A stretch of 64,000 nucleotides of DNA from Poecilobothrus nobilitatus (lineage: Eukaryota > Arthropoda > Insecta > Diptera > Dolichopodidae): assembly GCA_947095535.1 (NCBI GenBank), contig OX352773.1:106029485-106093484 (forward strand), given 5' to 3'. Of the stretch, positions 32,866 through 45,100 are shown in pieces. Each line of letters starts with the position of its first letter. Position 1 is the first letter of the stretch. A program made the translations under genes and the position numbers. The notes beneath the pieces were generated by a model. It was not told where the DNA came from. It ran no database searches and saw only the letters and a program-made list of their open reading frames with translations.

Positions 32866-33432
32866 TTAAATAAGATCTTTCTGCTTAATCCAAGTGTTAT
32901 GAGAGTTATCAAACCCCCACCATTTTACATAAATATGATTACCCTTTTTCCTTAAAATTTTTTCTACAAGATATGCATTAGAGTTTTTAACAGGAGTTAT
33001 TTCAAATTCATAAAAGCTTCCAAGAATTGTATTCTGTTTATAGTCTTCTAAAACATAAGTTACTGGATTTGCTATATTAACTTTAACAATTTTAAAAATT
33101 TCAGGAGACCAATTTGGTTCATAACCTTTACTAAAAGTTCCTTTATATTTATTAATTCGTACAAAATCACCCTTTTTAAACTTTCCTTTTTTAAATATCT
33201 TAGGTCTGTTGTATACTGTTTGCAATAAAAAAGTTTCATTTTCTTTTGTAACATCTTTTGGTTTCATTTTAATTGTTCTATGAACATTCCCATTATACGT
33301 TTCAAGTAATTTTGGTAAAATATTAATCCATTTATTCCTAAATTGCTTCCACATTAAATTTTCCTATTAAATCGTTCACATATTGAAGCTTTTAAGTTAG
33401 AATAAGTATTATAATGATTAATATTAATTTGT
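32866..33432 (-). pseudogene. Polinton A: integrase, C-terminal part with chromodomain
   Basis: Continues the integrase begun at 40396 after a LINE insertion. INHYNTYSNLKASICERFNR (33430-33361) holds the catalytic Glu. A small frame lesion lies at 33360, then MWKQFRNKWINILPKL, the SH3-like FKKGDFVRINKYKG...WSPEIFKI part (162 open codons, 33354-32866) and a chromodomain (GNHIYVKWWGFDNSHNTW, about 32935-32880). The chromodomain is a normal Polinton feature thought to guide target choice. Confidence 0.88.
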
Positions 33433-33651
33433 TTTTTTTTTTTTTTTTTTTCTTTATTTATATATAAATGAAATCTACATGATTTGAATGTAAATAACAA
33501 TAAAAATTTTTTTTTTTTTTTATATAAATCAAGGACCTTAGCATAATACTGTATGGTCTTATAAATTTTATAATATCAATTAATTAATGATTTAACAATC
33601 AAGAAAAGACATTACATCTATTAATACTATAGTTTCCATTATTTCACACTT

Positions 33652-35452
33652 CTTTTTAGCACATTTCCAAAAAAATTTTGAAAAAATGTGCTTATTAGTT
33701 TCACTCTGTCCGTCCGTCCGTCCGTCCGTCCGTCCGTCCGTCTGTTTACAAAACTTCTACACCGTTAAAGATAGAGAAAAAAAATTTTAACCATAGGTAG
33801 GTCTTATAAAAAAAATAATTTTGTGGAACAACTTTTTCATGTAGCCCCCCCCATTACGGAGCTACACCCCCTCAAACTTTGAAAAAGCCCTATTTTTAAA
33901 TGCATATATCTTATGTTCTGCTTAAGATTTTTTCTATCTGAAAACGTCATTCGACAGGTATTTCTTTTATCTTTGTAAATTAATATCAAAATTATACAAT
34001 TTTTTTAAATTTAGTATTTAAATTTACCGTTATGTGAAAACCAAATTTTGCATGATTTTTCTACTTTCATAACTCCGGCACGCTTCTAGATACAAGCTTG
34101 AAATTTTGAGGCAAGAAAGAACTTTTAGAATTAGTATAAGTTTCCTCAGAAAATTTTTTCGGACCACCCCCTGTTTATGAGCTATTAGGGCTTAAAAATT
34201 GAAAATTTGCTATTTTTAAACACCTGTAACTTAGGAACCTGCACACATTTTACTTCTGCAAGATGTAAAAATTAAAGCTACAATAATATATTTTTACGTG
34301 TGTGAAAGGTTTATTTTAATTGTAAAGGGTTCCAAAGTTGCAGCTCTTCAAAATTGTAAAAAAGCCCCATTTTCAGATGTATATATCTCGGGCTCTGCGT
34401 AATAGTTTTGCAATCTAAAACCGGCAGAAGATCGAAAATTTTATTATCTATATGAAACAATATCAAAATTATGTAATATTATGTAATTTACGATTTAAAT
34501 TTACCGTTATGTGAAAACCACATTTTGCATGAAATTTCTTTTTTCATAACTCCGGCACCCCTTTAGATAGGAACCTGAAATTTTGAGACAAGAAAGAACT
34601 TTTAGAATTAGTATAAGTTTCCTCAGAAAATTTTTTGGTAACGCCCCCTCTTTAAGAGTTATTACGCCTCAAAAATTGAAAATTAGCTATTTTTAGACAC
34701 CTGTAACTTAGGCACCTGTAAAAATTTTTCTTCGGCAAGACATGAAAATGAAAGCTACAATAATATATTTTTACGTGTGTGAAAGGTTTATTTTAGTTGT
34801 AAAGGGTTCCAAAGCTGCAGCTCTTCAAAATTGTAAAAAAGCTCCATTTTCAGATGTATATATCTCGGGCTTTGCGTAATAGTTTTGCAATCTAAAACCG
34901 CCAGAAGATCAAAAATTTTATTATCTATATAAAACAATATCAAAATTATGTAATATTTTGTAATTTACGATTTAAATTTACCGTTATGTGAAAACCACAT
35001 TTTGCATGAAATTTCTTTTTTCATAACTCCGGCACCCCTTTAGATAGGAACCTGAAATTTTGAGACAAGAAAGAACTTTTAGAATTAGTATAAGTTTCCT
35101 CAGAAAATTTTTTGGTAACGCCCCCTCTTTAAGAGTTATTACGCCTCAAAAATTGAAATTTTGCTATTTTTAGACACCTGTAACTTAGGCACCTGTAAAA
35201 ACTTTTCTTCGGCAAGACATAAAAATTAAAGCTTCAATAATATATTTTTACGTGTGTTAACAGCTTTTCTTAGTTATATAGGATTCCGGACTTACGGCCC
35301 CTCAAAATCTCAAAAATGTCCTATTTTCACGTTTTTTTCTTATTACATGAAATTTTCAAATTTTTGTGTAAGTCACACTTCTAAACAATTTGTATTGAGT
35401 TTTGGAAATGTGCGCTTTTAAAAACCGTTGGTTTACATTCTACCTTGTTTTT
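33652..35452 (+). mobile_element. 1.8-kb tandem-repeat element, copy 1
   Basis: Bounded by AGCACATTTCCAAAA and its inverse TTTTGGAAATGTGC (about 14 bp), with ~28 extra bases at the right end. Inside are a (GTCC)n run at 33711-33741 and three tandem units of about 478 bp, each with TTTACCGTTATGTGAAAACC (34021, 34498, 34977), CATAACTCCGGCACSC and GTTTCCTCAGAAAATTTTTT. There is no open frame of note. Copy 2 lies inverted at 46010-47790 and is almost identical. It looks like a non-autonomous element of unknown family. Confidence 0.85.
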
Positions 35453-35676
35453 TTTAATCTTATTTGGTGTTTTTAGTTTATTTCTTAGTTAGTGTTTTAG
35501 TTTGTTTATTAGTGTAATTAGTATATTTATTATTATTATTATTTTTTTTCTATTTCTATAATCTTTTTTATAATGTTATATGCAAAATAAGGTTGATTTT
35601 ATTTTTTGTTTAAATAAATTAAGGTTAGAAATTAACTTCAGGTGTTCTGCCAGTTCATTATAGGCTTTTATTTTTA
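35453..35676. other. LINE 3' UTR remnant
   Basis: AT-rich, no gene. Continues the LINE between the 1.8-kb element and the ORF2 stop. Confidence 0.5.
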
Positions 35677-37990
35677 TTACAAGCAATTATTTTTTTGATG
35701 TGTTGTTCTAAACAGAGAAAGGTAGAAGTTGGATCTATTCCTAGTATTATGATTATGTATGTCTAGCTTCCTATTTAGAATGAAGTTATATTTTAGTTGG
35801 TTGTGAATGATTTTAAACGCAGTTTTATAGAGTTCCAATAATATAATATTTTTGAAGCTTAGATATTTATTATTGTATATAGAATCAGATGGGTGTAACA
35901 TGGACAGCCCTTGGGCAAACTTGACACATTTTTTATGCATCATATCTAATTTGTTTAGATAATTTTGTGGAGCTCTACTCCAAATGGGGGGTAAAAGGTA
36001 GGAAATGTGAGATTTTATATATGATGCATATATTGTGTATATTGAATGATCAGAAAGGAGTTTTCGTAGTCTCCTCATTAAGAATATGTATGGAGATATA
36101 TTTTTAATTACTTTTTCTATATGTGAACTCCAATTTGATTTGCTGTCAAGTATTAGACCTAGATAGTTGAAGTTTCTGACAAATTCTACATTCACATTAT
36201 TATACTGCGGTGAGTTTATAGAGCTATGTGTCTTATTTTCAAACAACAATATTTTAGTTTTTTTTAAATTTAATAAAAGCCGATGCTTGGTGAGCCATTC
36301 CTCAATTAACAGTAAATCATGTTGTATAAATGCATACATATTCGCCTCAGAGTCCTCGGCATATTTAATTACGGCATCATTGGCGAATAACTGGATACAA
36401 CCCTTTAACTTCAGGTGAGAGATATCATCAATATATAATTTAAATAGTAATGGACCTAGTATCGATCCTTGCGGAACCCCTTTTGATATTGTTTTTTCAA
36501 TACTAAAACTATTGTTTATTCTAACTTTTTGTTTACGGTCTTGAAGATATGTTTTGAAAAAATTTAACTGACCCGATGTGAAATTTAATTTCTTTAATTT
36601 TGATAGAAGAATATCGTGGTCAACGCAATCAAAGGCTTTTTTTATATCAAGAAATACACAACTAACGAATTTACCATTATCAATATTTTTTGAGATAAAG
36701 TCATTTAAAAAGAGACAGGCAGCTGTAGTATTTGATTTTTCTTCAAAACCAAACTGTTTTTCACTTAGTATAGGATTATTTTTAATAAAAATGTTAAGTC
36801 TATTTTGAATGATTTTTTAAAAAATTTTTGACAAGCCAGATAATACAGAGATTGGACGATAATTCGAACAGTCGATTGCTAATCCACCTTTGTACACGGG
36901 TGTAATGATAGCTGTTTTTAATGAATTTGGATAAGTATTAGATTGAAGTGCATTATTAATAAGAGTGACTAAAGCAGGAGCTAAACGGTGCGAAAATCAT
37001 TTTATTAATTTGGTTGAAATGTTATCGTATCCCGTGGCAGCTGCCGAATTCAGAGATTGAATAATTTTAGATATTTCTTCTAAATTAGTAAGATAGAGGT
37101 CGAAATTTGTATAGATATTTCTTCTGAATTTGTTTATATAATTAAGATCAATGCTATCAATTGGAATATTTATTTCCTTTGTAATATTCGAAAAATACTC
37201 GTTAAAGGCGGTGGCAATATCATTTTCGCGTTCTAGTATCATGTATTATTCTTATTGTTTGTTTTACATTAACAATATTGGAATTAAACATAATATGTTT
37301 ATAGCAATCCCAAAGCTTCTTACTATTATTGGAGTTGTTAATAATTAAATTAGAAAAATATTTTTTTTTTGCCTCGATTAATAAAGTTTTAACTAAAAGT
37401 TTGTGGTTTTTGTATAATATTTCCGTATGGGAATCATCTGGGTATTTTTTTTTAAATTTAAACAGTGAATCTCTTATTTTCATTTCACTTAGGATTTCTT
37501 GAGTGATCCAAGCCTTTTTTTCTTATTTTTTTTAATTGGAGTAATTTGCGTGTTAATATTTATGATATCTTTCATTTTAAGAACCAATTCGTCAAAATTT
37601 GCGAAGAGTGGTAGGTCATTCCAAAAGTTATTCGTACTTATACTTTCATAATTTAGAATAGTTTTAAAAGAATTGTTTATCTCTGTTATTGGGTTTTGAT
37701 TAATGCTTATGAAAAACATTTGATGGTCAGATAAGCACGAATCTAAAACATGAAACCAGTATTTACTTTGAATAATATCACTAATGAAATGATCGATAAT
37801 GGTTTTTGAATTCCTACCAAATCTAGTAGCAAATTCTTGATCAACCTTATTACAAATTAAGAACCCGTTGCTTAATAGAGTGTTTGAATATAGATTTATC
37901 TCCGATTTTTCTGCATTTAGTAAATTTAAATTAATATCGCCTAGAATTAGACTTTTTTTGAATTGCGATGTTATATAATCTATCTTATCA
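35677..37990 (-). pseudogene. LINE ORF2: partial endonuclease plus reverse transcriptase, catalytic site mutated
   Basis: The frame enters in the middle of an APE endonuclease (LILGDINLNLL with GDxN, then CLSDHQMFF with SDH). RT follows: ATGYDNISTKLIK (36997), NYRPISVLSG, FVSCVFLDIKKAFDCVDHDI with the first Asp, then KGVPQGSILGPLLF. The catalytic box reads LFANDAVI (about 36395), so the first Asp of the expected ADD is Asn. The thumb and C-terminus are open for 220 codons (36339-35677). Frameshifts occur near 37480, 37240, 36815 and 36345. The N-terminal half of the endonuclease is missing. Confidence 0.85.
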
Positions 37991-38673
37991 ATAAAATATA
38001 ATTTGTTTGAATTAATTTAAGTGAAATGTGAATAAAATATGCATAAATATAATAATTAATTATAAGAAATAAGATTAAAATGGTACCAAGTGAATTATTA
38101 ATAAAATTAAAATTGTAAATTAAAGTAAAAATAAAAATTACATAATTGTGAGTAGTTACTAAAGTGAAAAGTGTAGTAAATAATCTTAACCTAACTTTTT
38201 TTTAGTTAGTAAAGTTAGAAAACAATATAATATTTGTATTTTAGATAATTGCGTTTTTTATTAGTAAATTAACGTAATTAATAAGTAAATTGTTAATTAA
38301 AATTTCTAAGGAAACTAACTGGCTATTTAAATTGAAAATTGTTAAATTAAAGAATAAAGTAATTTTGTTAGTTAAAACTAAATAAATATAATAATTGAAA
38401 TTGTATAAAAAATAATGTATTATTTTAGTATGCTTTGCATGTAGTTTAATATGTAGTATGCATGTAAAAATATATGTAAGTTGATTAAGAATAAAAACAA
38501 AATTTATATCTAAGTTAGTAATATAAAAATATATTGTTAAAAAATTTAATCTAAAGTGTTTAGTAATGTAATTTGTGTGCTTTTGTGTAAAAGTTTTTGT
38601 AAAAAAGTGTTTTTGATGTAAAACATTGTTATTAATATTTAAAGTTAAAACAATTTTAGTAGTTATTAAAAAT
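37991..38673. other. AT-rich spacer between LINE ORF1 and ORF2
   Basis: The N-terminal endonuclease should lie here but is not readable. The sequence is almost pure A/T/G with no conserved motif. The 155-codon open frame at 38708-38241 has the composition of random AT-rich DNA. Confidence 0.5.
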
Positions 38674-39690
38674 TCAATTAATATTATTTTTAGTATATAA
38701 AATATCATTGTCGTTTCTAATTTTAAAAACCTTGGAAGATTCGGTTTTCCTAATGTGGATGATGTTATTTTTAATCCATAAGTATTTGCAGTTGCTGTTG
38801 TTTTTAATTTGCCTGGCTTCGTAGTGCAGTCTTGATTGGAGTTGTGTAAGGTGTTCTCGAAAAAATATATTACGATTGCTTTTCTCCGTTAAACCAATTT
38901 CTGATGTGTATATGTGTCCTGCTATTTTTTTCTTGCTCATTATTTCAGCTTTGACAACATCGGATTTACATTCCAAAAGGTATAGATTTGTATTTGACAT
39001 TATATTTTCTTTGGCTTTTATTTTAGGCTGCAGTTCACTAACCGAGTGGATGTCCTGAATTGTGATATTTGCCTGCATGTGTTTACTTAGGTTAAAAACT
39101 ACATCTTTCGGATTACTTAATTTTGATGGTAAGCTTGCTATTATTATATTATTTTTGTTTGTTGTTTGCTGCTTTTCGTCCAACAATTGCTCTACATAAT
39201 TCAGTCGCTTATTCAATAAGTTAGTTTTAATTTCAGCTTCATTTAATTTAATTTTGATTTCGGTATTTTCTTCCTGTATTCTTGTATTTATTTTTAGTAG
39301 GTCGTCAATCCGATTGCTGAAGAAATCAAATGAACGATGAAATTCCTTTACCACAGACACCAGCTGATTCACCACAGAGGCTAGTAAGCTTACCGAACAT
39401 TCAGCTGGAGTTATATGGTGGAGATCGGTGATTTTTTGTGTTGTAGCTTCTTTTGTATTAAGTGAAGAAGCGACTGTGGAGTCATCATCACCCACAATTA
39501 CAAAGGATTCATTCGAATCATTTGGACAGTTTAGGCACTTCCATGTTGCGGAACCAGCTTCAACTGCCAAAACCACATCTTCTGCTATAGAGGCACACTT
39601 TACATGGAAGAAGTTTCGACATAGGCTGCATTGAATTCCTTTAGTTTTGCCTGAGAAACCTCTCTTACATTTTCAGCATTGTTTGGCCAT
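38674..39690 (-). pseudogene. LINE ORF1 with PHD-like finger and FP-type C-terminus (one in-frame stop)
   Basis: The start at 39690 gives MAKQC, then an in-frame TGA, then KCKRGFSGKTKGIQCSLCRN, FFHVKCASIAED and WKCLNC: a Cys4-His-Cys3-like PHD finger. A coiled coil follows (about 39330-39160). The C-terminal domain has NIIIASLPSKLSNP, SELQPKIKAKENI and NIFFREHLTQLQSRLHYEAR...CKYLWIKNNIIHIRK, the arrangement of baculovirus-FP25-like LINE ORF1 domains. The 300 codons from 39576 are open. ORF1 helps bind and carry the LINE RNA. Confidence 0.85.
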
Positions 39691-39960
39691 ATTTGAATTC
39701 TTAGATATTGTATTGAATATTGTATTGGAGTTCCAAATATGTATAATTTTGCCGCCAAAGTTAATATGGATGCGTATTTTGTTTTTTAATTTTATCGTAT
39801 TTTTAATTTTACGTATTTTTTATTTATATCGTATTTATAGTAATATTTTAGTAATTTTTAATTAAAATAGATTTCCAAATTTTTTGATATTGTAATTATT
39901 TAATTAAAAATTTTTAAATTTTTTTTTAGCGAGCTTAAAATTTTGTAATCAACTTTCTTT

Positions 39961-39997
39961 TAACTGTCAAAATGAATCTCGTTCATTTTGACAGTTA
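39961..39997. repeat. Perfect 16-bp-arm hairpin at the LINE/integrase junction
   Basis: TAACTGTCAAAATGAA, loop TCTCG, then TTCATTTTGACAGTTA. It lies at the 5' end of the inserted LINE, just where the integrase frame stops matching. Confidence 0.8.
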
Positions 39998-40007
39998 AGA
40001 GAAATCA

Positions 40008-40396
40008 TCTCTTTCATTAATTGTAGAAATTTTTGGTTAAAAAATTCTTTTCCTTGATCAGATTGAATGTTTTTTCGTAATTTAAAGAATTTAGCTTACT
40101 TAAAAATTTTTTTCATTGCTTTAATTACATCATCAGACGTTTTTGTTTTTAAAGGTTGCGCATACGCGTATTTAGAAAATATATCAATTACAGTTAATAT
40201 TTCCTTGATTTTCTTTGTGATAAGGTTGCATTTCTACCAAGTCAATTTGCCATGTATCATTTATTCCCTTTTGAACTATCCTTCTCCGAGGAAAGTTTTT
40301 TCTAACACTTCTATGTATTTCAGAGACAATTTGTGATCTCTCATTTTGATTGTTATAAAATTCAGACATATCTTTCCGTGTAAACAAATTTAACAA
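40008..40396 (-). pseudogene. Polinton A: integrase, N-terminal part
   Basis: Contains NDTWQIDLVEMQPY with the first catalytic Asp (about 40250). After a frame break it continues with KYAYAQPLKTKTSDDVIKAM, then IQSDQGKEFFNQKFLQLMKE with the second Asp (about 40060-40008). There the homology ends and the LINE begins. The zinc-binding N-terminus is short: the frame starts MLNLFTRKDMSEFYNN at 40396. Confidence 0.85.
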
Positions 40397-40480
40397 AAAT
40401 GAAGTGAAAGGTTATCTCAAAGAGTCTTTATATATAAGAGCTAAATATGAGATAAAATTAGTTTTAAAAAATTCTTCAAT

Positions 40481-40920
40481 ATGCAAAGTTCTCGCACTTC
40501 AACTTATTTTGTTGATTTTCAATATCTTTTTGGAAATGACAGACAAATATTCGTAAAAGAATTATGTGTTATGCCAGCTGATTCATTTAAACCAACACAT
40601 ATAATATTTAAACCACCATATTCATATGATGAGCTAAGTGAAAAATATAAAGAAAAATCTAATTATTGTTTCAGTTATATAAATGGATTAAAATAGACAC
40701 ATGGTATTGTTGATTATCTTGTGCTTGAATCATTTTTAAGAAAACTTGAAGGAAATACAATAATTGTTGCAGGGAGAGAAAAGAAATTTTTTTTGGAAAA
40801 GTTTATTTCATCAGATATCATTGAAATAAGTAATCGTTTCAGCTTGAAACGAACTGAAAATTATGAGACTCCCTGTGTTTCCAAATTGTCGATGTGCTGT
40901 AAATAATGTATTTAAAGTGT
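40481..40920 (+). pseudogene. Polinton A: RNase-H-fold-like conserved protein (broken)
   Basis: Divergent from the integrase with 84 bp between starts. It opens MQSSRTSTYFVDFQYLFGND, then RQIFVKELCVMP, HIIFKPPYSYDEL and NYCFSYINGLK, then a stop. The frame continues with THGIVDYLVLESFLRKLEGN, IIVAGREKKFFLEKF and, after a frame change, FPNCRCAVNNVF. Polinton B has an equivalent start at 62763. The VDxQ...KEL...FKPP...INGLxW pattern recurs in arthropod Polintons. It resembles an exonuclease-like RNase H fold, but the function is unproven. Confidence 0.6.
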
Positions 40921-41239
40921 TTTTATATGCATTAAAAAATAATTTAATAACGAATGAACAAAGTAATTTTATTTTTATTTTTTTTATTTTATTTATTAAA
41001 CCAAAGCAAGGTTTTTACATAAAAAATCTTACAGCTAAAAAAAATTAAAGCTAACAAAATACACAAACAATAGCAAATAAAAAACATTTTTGATTACTAA
41101 GCTAAAAATTTACAATGAAAATTTTATAATTTGTACTATATATTAAATTTGAAAACAATAAAAAAAAAATGCTTACAGAACAAAAACACAGTACGAGTGT
41201 ATAATTAAGTGGAATGTATAATATGAACTTGAACTTGAA

Positions 41240-41815
41240 TTAAATATATTATTATTATTATTATTTTTTTTTTTTTTTAAATGTTTACAAAGTAATTAGG
41301 TAATTTAAGTAATTAAGTCATTTATGAATTTCTGTGTTAATTTATGTTTAAAAGAATTTCTTGATATGTCTGGTGAAAAAAGATGACTGTGTTTGTTGAA
41401 TGTAGTGCAACATCTGTTTATTGGCTCATTTCTTCCATATTCTGTTCTGTGTGTATTTTCTAGTAAAAATTTAGTGTTTCTTGTATTTCTGACTACATTG
41501 TTTAATCTAACCTTATTTACTAAGAATTGAACGTCAATATTTTTTTTTATGATGTCAAAAGTAAAGCAGGATGAAAGCATTTGCCTGCGTGAAGATAAGG
41601 TTAACATATTCAATGATTTAAGTCTTGTAGAGTAGCTTGGAAGAGTAGAATAGTCTATAGGATTATATTGGTTTCTCAAGGCAAACAAAAGGAATTGTTT
41701 CTGAACGGATTCTATCCTATTGGAATGTAATTGAAACACTGGATCCCATACGATATTACCGTATTCTAGAATAGATCGAACTAACGAGCAGTAAAGAGCT
41801 TTTGTCACTGCTGGG
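41240..41815 (-). mobile_element. 5'-truncated LINE, 3' end only
   Basis: 167 open codons (41808-41305) of an ORF2 C-terminus (ALYCSLVRSILEYGNIVWDP, RIESVQKQFLLFAL), followed by a T run at about 41261-41278 (poly-A on the - strand). A ~16-bp direct repeat (AAATTCCTTAGCCCTT) at about 41820 and 41870 lies beside its 5' end. It inserted between the RNase-H-like gene and PolB. Confidence 0.8.
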
Positions 41816-42191
41816 TTATTAAATTCCTTAGCCCTTCTCTTAATTCTTCTCTTATAAATTCTTCTCTTATAAATTCCTTAGCCCTTTTGATACAGAATAT
41901 GATACACTAAATTGAAAAAAGTAATATGTTTACTTAAAATAATTTTGAGATATATCTTGTCAGTTTTATTAAAAACTGAAAAAAAATTAAAATAAACAAT
42001 TTTTTTTATTTATTCAGAAATGCACTATTATAAAAACGCATCGAAATAATGTTTAATAAATCATTATTAATAGTAATATTTTAAAGATAGTATTAAAATT
42101 TGATTACAAAGATGAATCCTGCTACTCTAAAATCTCAAGCTCTAGCTGCATATGTAAATTCAAAAAATTTCCAGTTTGAGTATATGAGTAT
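41816..42191. other. AT-rich stretch where the PolB C-terminus should be
   Basis: Only the short direct repeats near 41820-41890 and A/T-rich DNA. Motif C and the thumb of PolB are not found here on either strand. Confidence 0.6.
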
Positions 42192-45100
42192 TTATGTCAT
42201 CGCATGGGTCATTTGAAGGAAGATAAATTTTATGATGAGCGCCCTTGCACCGAGATGCTTCCGTTTGCTTTCCCAAGAATCTGCTAAGTTAACTATTGTT
42301 CTTTTGCCAACATTTTCCATGGTTTTAGCATATACAGCATTATTCATTAATTTAAAAAAGTTTTTTTCGAATGCATTTTTTGCTAAAGCTCTATGATAAG
42401 TATTTAAATCAATATATTTTTTAGCCAATTAAATTGTTTAAAATTAATTGCTCTATGAATTTTTTTCAAAATTAATCCATTAGTCAAACATTGTTTCAAG
42501 TTTCTATAATGAATTATATATTTTGTTTTATGATTCAAATCTAATAGCAATTTGGAGATTTTGCTATTGGAGATATTTTATTTTCAGCACAAAATGGTAA
42601 GTCATTATGAATATTATGTAAATTTTTCGGGTAATTTAAGTCAACTTCTAATATATATCCTTCATCGGAATCATCAGCTATTTTGAAAACATTAATTTCT
42701 GAGGGGTTTTCCACCCATTTAAACCCTCCATATGGCAAATAGTTAGACATTGCCCACCCATATAAATTATTAGCATCTAAATATACTATGTATTCATTAT
42801 TTTTTGTAGGATCATATTCTTCACCTATATATTTATTATTAGCTTTAGAATAACGCTTACTACATTGACTTATACCACCACGAATACCCCTTTTAAAAAA
42901 ATTAAACATGTTTATATCATCAATCAATTTTAATTTAATATTAGTATATTTTAGCATAGCATCCCATGCAAGACCTGGTGCAGTTACAAATTGTGCTGGA
43001 TCTAGTTTATATATATTATAACAAATTTTTCTAAAATTTTCGAAAACATCTGAAAGTAAAAGAACGTCAGTTTTTAAATACCGTTTTAAATAATGTTCCA
43101 AAGATTGACAGTTAAGTGCATTCCAAACATTTTTTGCATGTTCATAATCTTCATCTGAACAATTAGTGTTACTAAAATGAAATATTTAAAAGCATTTTGA
43201 GAAGGTAAAGAAGTTTAATTAAGTTTGTCGACGGAATTTATATACTCATATGGAAAAACACCTTTCCGTGTTAATAAATTAAAATGTTCATCATTGGGGA
43301 ATTGTGTTCTCATTGTTTTTAAGTTTTCTTTCCCCAAATCTTGAACAAGAGAATCAAGACTAGATTGCATAAATCTATATGAATCCAAACATCGTAACTG
43401 AAAACTTCTGTATGAACTCAAAAAGATGCTTTTAGTTATGGAAATATATTTTTCTTTATTCAAAGCTATTACCAAAATAGGACCATCGACCAAGTTTAAT
43501 TCTTTAAAAAGTAAATGAGCATCATAATTCGAAAAATTATGAAAAAATATAGGAAAAAATGTTGGTAAACTATATGATAAATTACAATGTTTATGAGTCG
43601 GTCCTCTATATTTGCCAGTTAGATGACAATGATCTTTTATACGTGTTTCTTCTGGCTCAAATTTCTTTTTACATATTCACATACTTCTTTTGTTTTATGA
43701 TAAAATTTTTCATCCGTAGTTAAATTATTAATTGGATTTTCATTTAATATGAAATTATTATATAGATGTTGACATTCCTTTACTAAAGATGATATAAATT
43801 GTATTCCACAATCAACTCCTAAAAGAAAAAATTAATTTAGTGTCAGAATTTTTTATAGATTATTATTAACAATCATTTACCTGTAAAAACTTTATATTTA
43901 TTTAAACTTTCATCAAACGAGCTCTTAATATAATATGAAAACGCTACAGGTACATGCTGTTTTATAACAGTTGTGTATGAGGTCTTCGGATCTGGTTCAC
44001 ACGTTGAAATTTGCTGTAGTATGCTTTCTGAATCAGCATAAATTACAAATGGTACTTCTAATTGTTTTTTAAAATTAGTGAAATTTATAAACTTCTTTTC
44101 TTTATCTGGCAGTTTTGTAATCACTTTCCCGCATTTATTTTTGTGTATCATTAAAGCGTTTTGTGAATTAAAAGTGCATAAACATCCATCACAAAAATAT
44201 TTCTTATGTTTATTTTTGGAGAGTTGCCCCATCACCAGTCTCGACAAATCTTTTATCCACACATAGTGTGATTTATTATCTTCTGTTAACAAAAGCATAT
44301 TTATATGATAACGTTTTTGTTCTTTAGTATGGTAATAGGGTCCAATTATTTCAATTTCTTTATTCTTTTTTCGTTTTATCCATTCAAATCCAAATACTGT
44401 GATACTAATTTCGGGATTCATTTTCTCAAATATTTTTATGTCATTTTGATGGAGAGGAAATTCTAAATCTCCAAATTCTAATGTCTCTACTTTAGAATTA
44501 ATTAAATTTATTCTAGATGCTGCTATATTATCAATGTTATATGTATTTATACTGTGGGCATTTTTAATTTTAGTGTTTTTTAGAGCGGCTATTGAACACC
44601 ATTTAAAACAAAATATATCTTTAATTTTTTTTTTTATAACAAGCCTTTTTATTATTAATTATATCTGGTAATTTAATGAATTGTGAACCAGCAAAAGGTC
44701 TATATTTATTTACATTAATTTCTAAATGTAGTAATTTGTACGCACTACATTCTGAATCCTTTTCTTGAAATTCTCCAGCTTCTGTTAGAATTTTTTGTAT
44801 CATATCATCAAATACATTTTGAATTTCATTTTCATTGTAAACCACCTGCATTTTGGATTTAAATGATTTAACACTAAATATATTTTCCACCTCACCATCT
44901 TCTAAATTATGTGGTTTAATAAACTCACAATATAATTCAATGTTAAATTTATAGGTCTGCAATTCTGTTAATTGTTTAAATAACAATTTTAAAATACTAT
45001 CACCACCAGCATCAAAAAAATCTTCTGGTAATAGTATATTTTCATTATTATTTTATGATAAAGGTTGTGATTCTTTGTCTAAAACCTTGTTTTACGATTT

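Larger units (their letters stand above)
33433..39998 (-). mobile_element. LINE inserted in the integrase gene of Polinton A
   Basis: The 3' end is marked by a ~20-bp T run at 33433 (poly-A on the - strand). The 5' end lies near the hairpin at 39961-39997. ORF1 (39690-38674) and part of ORF2 (about 37990-35677) are readable. A 1.8-kb repeat element interrupts the 3' UTR region (33652-35452). The insertion falls between the second catalytic Asp and the Glu of the integrase. I could not find a clear target-site duplication. Confidence 0.75.

Noticed and set aside
33652..35452. Helitron
   Set aside because: No TC start or CTRR end with a 3' hairpin, and the short inverted ends argue for another class.
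38241..38708. 155-codon open frame
   Set aside because: Extremely AT-biased, no conserved motif, and lies in the gap where the LINE endonuclease has decayed.
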